The position numbers and the translations under genes were made by a program. A DNA stretch of 8,585 bases from positions 1-8,585 of the forward strand of contig DASCPP010000075.1 in the NCBI GenBank assembly GCA_036012565.1. Direction: 5' to 3'. Below the pieces are notes generated by a model. That model did not search any database. It was not told the DNA's origin and saw nothing but the letters and a program-made list of their open reading frames with translations. The stretch is from DUAL01 sp036012565. Lineage in GTDB: Bacteria > Bacteroidota > Bacteroidia > Flavobacteriales > BACL11. The first letter of the stretch is position 1. Each line of letters begins with the position of its first letter. Shown here piece after piece: positions 6,126 to 8,585 of this stretch.

Positions 6126-8585
6126 ATGAAAATACTTCTTTTTTATACACTTCTTTTTAGTTTTTCTATATCTAGTAAGTCAGAAGAAAATACCAATTCT
6201 GTATTAGCCAGTGGCAATTGGTATAAAATTGCTGTACAACAAGATGGAATTTATAAAATTAGCTACTCAAATTTATCTGATTTAGGTATAAATACAAGCA
6301 ATTTATCTTGTTCTGATATCCGTATTTTTGGCAATGGAGGCGGAATGTTGCCAAAATTAAACAGTGATTTCAGGCATGATTGGCTGCAAGAGAATGTAAT
6401 AAAAGTGGTTGACAATAATAGCAATGGCATTTTTGAGAGTGGAGATTACATTCTTTTTTATGGACAATCTCCTGACAGATGGAACTATAATGAAACCGAT
6501 AGCAGGTATCATCATCAGAAGAATCTATTTAGCCGAAAAACATATTATTTTATTACTACCGATTTAGAAGGTGGAGGAAAAAGAATTGCAAGCACAAATA
6601 CCCAAAACTTTGATGTAAGTGTAACTGAATTTGATGATTATGCTTTTCATGAGCAGGATTTAGAGAATTTTATAAAATCGGGAGCTCAGTGGTATGGCGA
6701 AAAATTCGATTTAACAAGCTCCTATAGTTTTAATTTTTCATTTCCTAATTTGGTACAATCTACTCCTGTTTATGTTAAAACTGCAGTTGCGGCTCGCTCA
6801 TTTTCTTCTTCCAATTTTATAATAAAAGCAAACTCTACAACTTTACAAAGCATTTCGGTAGCGCAAGTTGATCCCTATTATACGGCAGATTATGCTAAAC
6901 TTTCCTCAAACGCCACCACATTTACCGGAAATGCAAATATGGAAATTTCCGTTTCTTATAATCAACCTCAAAATACTTCTGTGGGTTGGCTAAATTATTT
7001 GGAGCTTAATGCAAGAAGGCAACTAAAAATGAGTGGGAATCAAATGCTTTTTAGAGATATACAGTCGGTTGCCGATAGTGTCAATGCAAAATTTATAATA
7101 AGCAATGCTACTTCTAGTATTAGTATTTGGGATGTGTCAAACCCTGTAAATGTAAGAGAAAGAAATACAGATTTTTCGTCCAATCAAACGAGCTTTATTG
7201 CGCCAACTGATTCTTTAAAAGAGTATTTGGCTTTTAATGGAAATTCTTATTATTCTACTGAACTTATTGGGAAAATTAGTAATCAGAATTTGCATGGAAG
7301 TGAGGTTGATGTTGAATATGTAATCGTATCACATCCCGATTTTTTATCAGCAGCTAATGATTTAGCCCAGTACCATGATCAAAAAGATGGGATAAAAACT
7401 ATTGTTGTCACTCCTCAAGAAATTTATAATGAGTTTTCATCTGGGAGCCAAGATATTACTGCTATTCGTGATTTTTTACGCATGTTTTACAAAAAACCAA
7501 ATAATAAATTAAAATACCTTCTTTTATTTGGGGATGCTTCTTATGATCCACTAAGTAGAATTTTGAGTAATACTAATTTTGTTCCTTCTTTTCAGTCCAA
7601 CAATTCCGTTTCCCCAACGCAAAGTTATGTAACGGATGATTATTTCGGACTTTTGGATGATTCGGAAGGGAATTTTGCTAACGATCTAGTGGATATTGGT
7701 ATTGGAAGATTTCCTGTGAAAACCCTAACAGAGGCCAATGATATGGTAGACAAAGTCAAAAATTATAATGGGAAAATGGCGATTGGCGATTGGCGAAATA
7801 AAGTGACTTTTATTGCGGATGATGGAGATGCAGATGATGGAAATACCCACATGTGGCAGGCCGATAGTTTGGCGAATATTATTGATGATAATTATAAAAA
7901 GATCAACATTAAAAAGATTTATTTGGATGCTTTCACACAAGAAGCTACCCCTGGCGGACCAAGATCGCCTGATGCACAAAAAGCAATTACCGAAAGTGTG
8001 GAAAAAGGAACTTTATTGATTAATTATTCCGGTCATGGAGGGGAATTGGGTTGGACAAAAGAGAGAATTTTAGAAGTTGGACAAATTAACAAATGGGAAA
8101 ACAAAAATAATTTATCTTTATTTGTTACAGCAACTTGTGAGTTTTCTCGTTTTGATGACCCTGCAAGAACTTCCGCAGGAGAATATGCTTTTCTCAACAA
8201 AAATGGAGGTGCTATTGCACTTCTTTCCACCACACGCTTGGTGTATGCAAGTCCGAATTATCAACTAAATAAACAATTTGTAAAAGTACTTTTTGAAAAA
8301 GAAAATGGAGAATTACCAAGATTAGGTGATTTGTTCCGGCAAACAAAAGTAGCAAGTGGAACAGCCCTTAATAATCGTAATTTTACCCTTTTGGGTGATC
8401 CTGCACTTTGCTTGGCTTATCCTGATTTGAATGTAAGTACAACAGCAATTTCCGATACAATTTCTGCTTTGGGGGAAGTGACAATTTCAGGGCAAATAGA
8501 AAATGAAAATAGGACATTAGCTACCAATTTTAATGGTTTTGTTTTTCCAACAGTTTATGATAAACAGGAGATACTAAGAACTTTG
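6126..8585 (+). CDS. porU: Type IX secretion system sortase PorU (C25 cysteine protease), 3'-truncated by window edge
   Basis: PorU is the cell-surface protease/sortase of the T9SS. It cleaves the C-terminal domain of secreted cargo and, in Porphyromonas gingivalis, joins the cargo to A-LPS. The frame is open for 820 codons to the window end with no stop; known PorU proteins have roughly 1150-1300 residues, so about a third is missing, including the C-terminal domain. A short signal peptide (about residues 1-19) precedes SGNWYKIAVQQDGIYKISY (29-47), the typical PorU N-terminus. The gingipain-like C25 peptidase domain covers about 396-765, with YVIVSHPDF (398-406), LLLFGDASYDP (465-475), DDYFGLLD (504-511) and LVDIGIGRFPV (521-531). 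The catalytic dyad appears intact: His637 in NYSGHGGELGW and Cys671 in FVTATCEFSRFDDP, 34 residues apart as in gingipains. FTLLGDPAL (753-761) closes the domain. The start is fixed by an upstream in-frame stop. porV often follows porU in flavobacteria but is outside the window. Confidence 0.95.
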   Translation, partial: MKILLFYTLLFSFSISSKSEENTNSVLASGNWYKIAVQQDGIYKISYSNLSDLGINTSNLSCSDIRIFGNGGGMLPKLNSDFRHDWLQENVIKVVDNNSNGIFESGDYILFYGQSPDRWNYNETDSRYHHQKNLFSRKTYYFITTDLEGGGKRIASTNTQNFDVSVTEFDDYAFHEQDLENFIKSGAQWYGEKFDLTSSYSFNFSFPNLVQSTPVYVKTAVAARSFSSSNFIIKANSTTLQSISVAQVDPYYTADYAKLSSNATTFTGNANMEISVSYNQPQNTSVGWLNYLELNARRQLKMSGNQMLFRDIQSVADSVNAKFIISNATSSISIWDVSNPVNVRERNTDFSSNQTSFIAPTDSLKEYLAFNGNSYYSTELIGKISNQNLHGSEVDVEYVIVSHPDFLSAANDLAQYHDQKDGIKTIVVTPQEIYNEFSSGSQDITAIRDFLRMFYKKPNNKLKYLLLFGDASYDPLSRILSNTNFVPSFQSNNSVSPTQSYVTDDYFGLLDDSEGNFANDLVDIGIGRFPVKTLTEANDMVDKVKNYNGKMAIGDWRNKVTFIADDGDADDGNTHMWQADSLANIIDDNYKKINIKKIYLDAFTQEATPGGPRSPDAQKAITESVEKGTLLINYSGHGGELGWTKERILEVGQINKWENKNNLSLFVTATCEFSRFDDPARTSAGEYAFLNKNGGAIALLSTTRLVYASPNYQLNKQFVKVLFEKENGELPRLGDLFRQTKVASGTALNNRNFTLLGDPALCLAYPDLNVSTTAISDTISALGEVTISGQIENENRTLATNFNGFVFPTVYDKQEILRTL
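7777..7796 (+). repeat. Short 7-bp tandem repeat within porU
   Basis: TGGCGAT is present twice and followed by a partial third copy, TGGCGA, encoding part of MAIGDWRN (residues 551-558). The unit is not a multiple of three, so a slip of one copy would shift the porU frame. With under three copies slippage should be rare. GDWRN-like sequence is common in PorU, so chance is a good explanation. Confidence 0.6.

Noticed and set aside
7725..8268. Short frames on both strands within porU
   Set aside because: They overlap the uninterrupted porU frame that encodes the catalytic His and Cys; no independent support.
1..8585. tRNA, rRNA, riboswitch, CRISPR, insertion sequence or attachment site
   Set aside because: Nearly all the window is coding and the two spacers over 50 bp contain no cloverleaf, long repeated spacer, terminal inverted repeats or transposase-like frame.

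Overview
The window reads as AT-rich chromosomal DNA of a member of the Bacteroidota, most likely of flavobacterial affinity. The evidence is the presence of gldJ, a PorP/SprF-family gene and porU, which are type IX secretion system (T9SS) genes confined to this phylum. Promoter-like TAnnTTTG elements and A-rich leaders in place of strong Shine-Dalgarno sites point the same way. Assignment below phylum is inference. The order murF-gldJ-(porP-like)-porU resembles flavobacterial gene order as I remember it, and the extra porP-like gene between gldJ and porU hints at a lineage outside the best-studied Flavobacterium species.

Layout. (1) Positions 1-1946, + strand: the 3' part of a large SLBB-domain polysaccharide export protein, whose 5' end lies outside the window, followed with a TAATG stop/start overlap by a Wzz-type chain-length determinant. 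This looks like the end of a surface-polysaccharide operon. (2) Positions 1943-3199, - strand: murF, the last ligase of cytoplasmic peptidoglycan precursor synthesis, convergent with wzz so that the two stop codons overlap. (3) Positions 3222-3250: a perfect hairpin plus T-run that terminates the next operon and abuts a candidate murF promoter. (4) Positions 3288-5946, - strand: a two-gene unit, porP/sprF-like then gldJ, 31 nt apart. (5) Positions 5947-6125: a short, very AT-rich divergent intergenic region with a promoter-like element facing each way. (6) Positions 6126-8585, + strand: porU, the T9SS C25-family sortase, open to the window edge and therefore 3'-truncated.

How the genes fit together. 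GldJ is an outer-membrane lipoprotein of the T9SS/gliding apparatus, and the PorP/SprF-like beta-barrel sits in the outer membrane with it. PorU is the surface protease that removes the C-terminal targeting domain of T9SS cargo and, in characterised species, attaches the cargo to a lipopolysaccharide. The adjacent polysaccharide export and chain-length genes are also envelope functions; a functional link to the cargo anchor is only speculation. No RNA gene, CRISPR array, insertion sequence, phage gene or attachment site was seen. All genes belong to known families, and I do not see a wholly new system. The points most worth checking are the possibly leaderless porU, the dedicated porP-gldJ pair with its cysteine-bearing tail, and the terminator/promoter overlap before murF.
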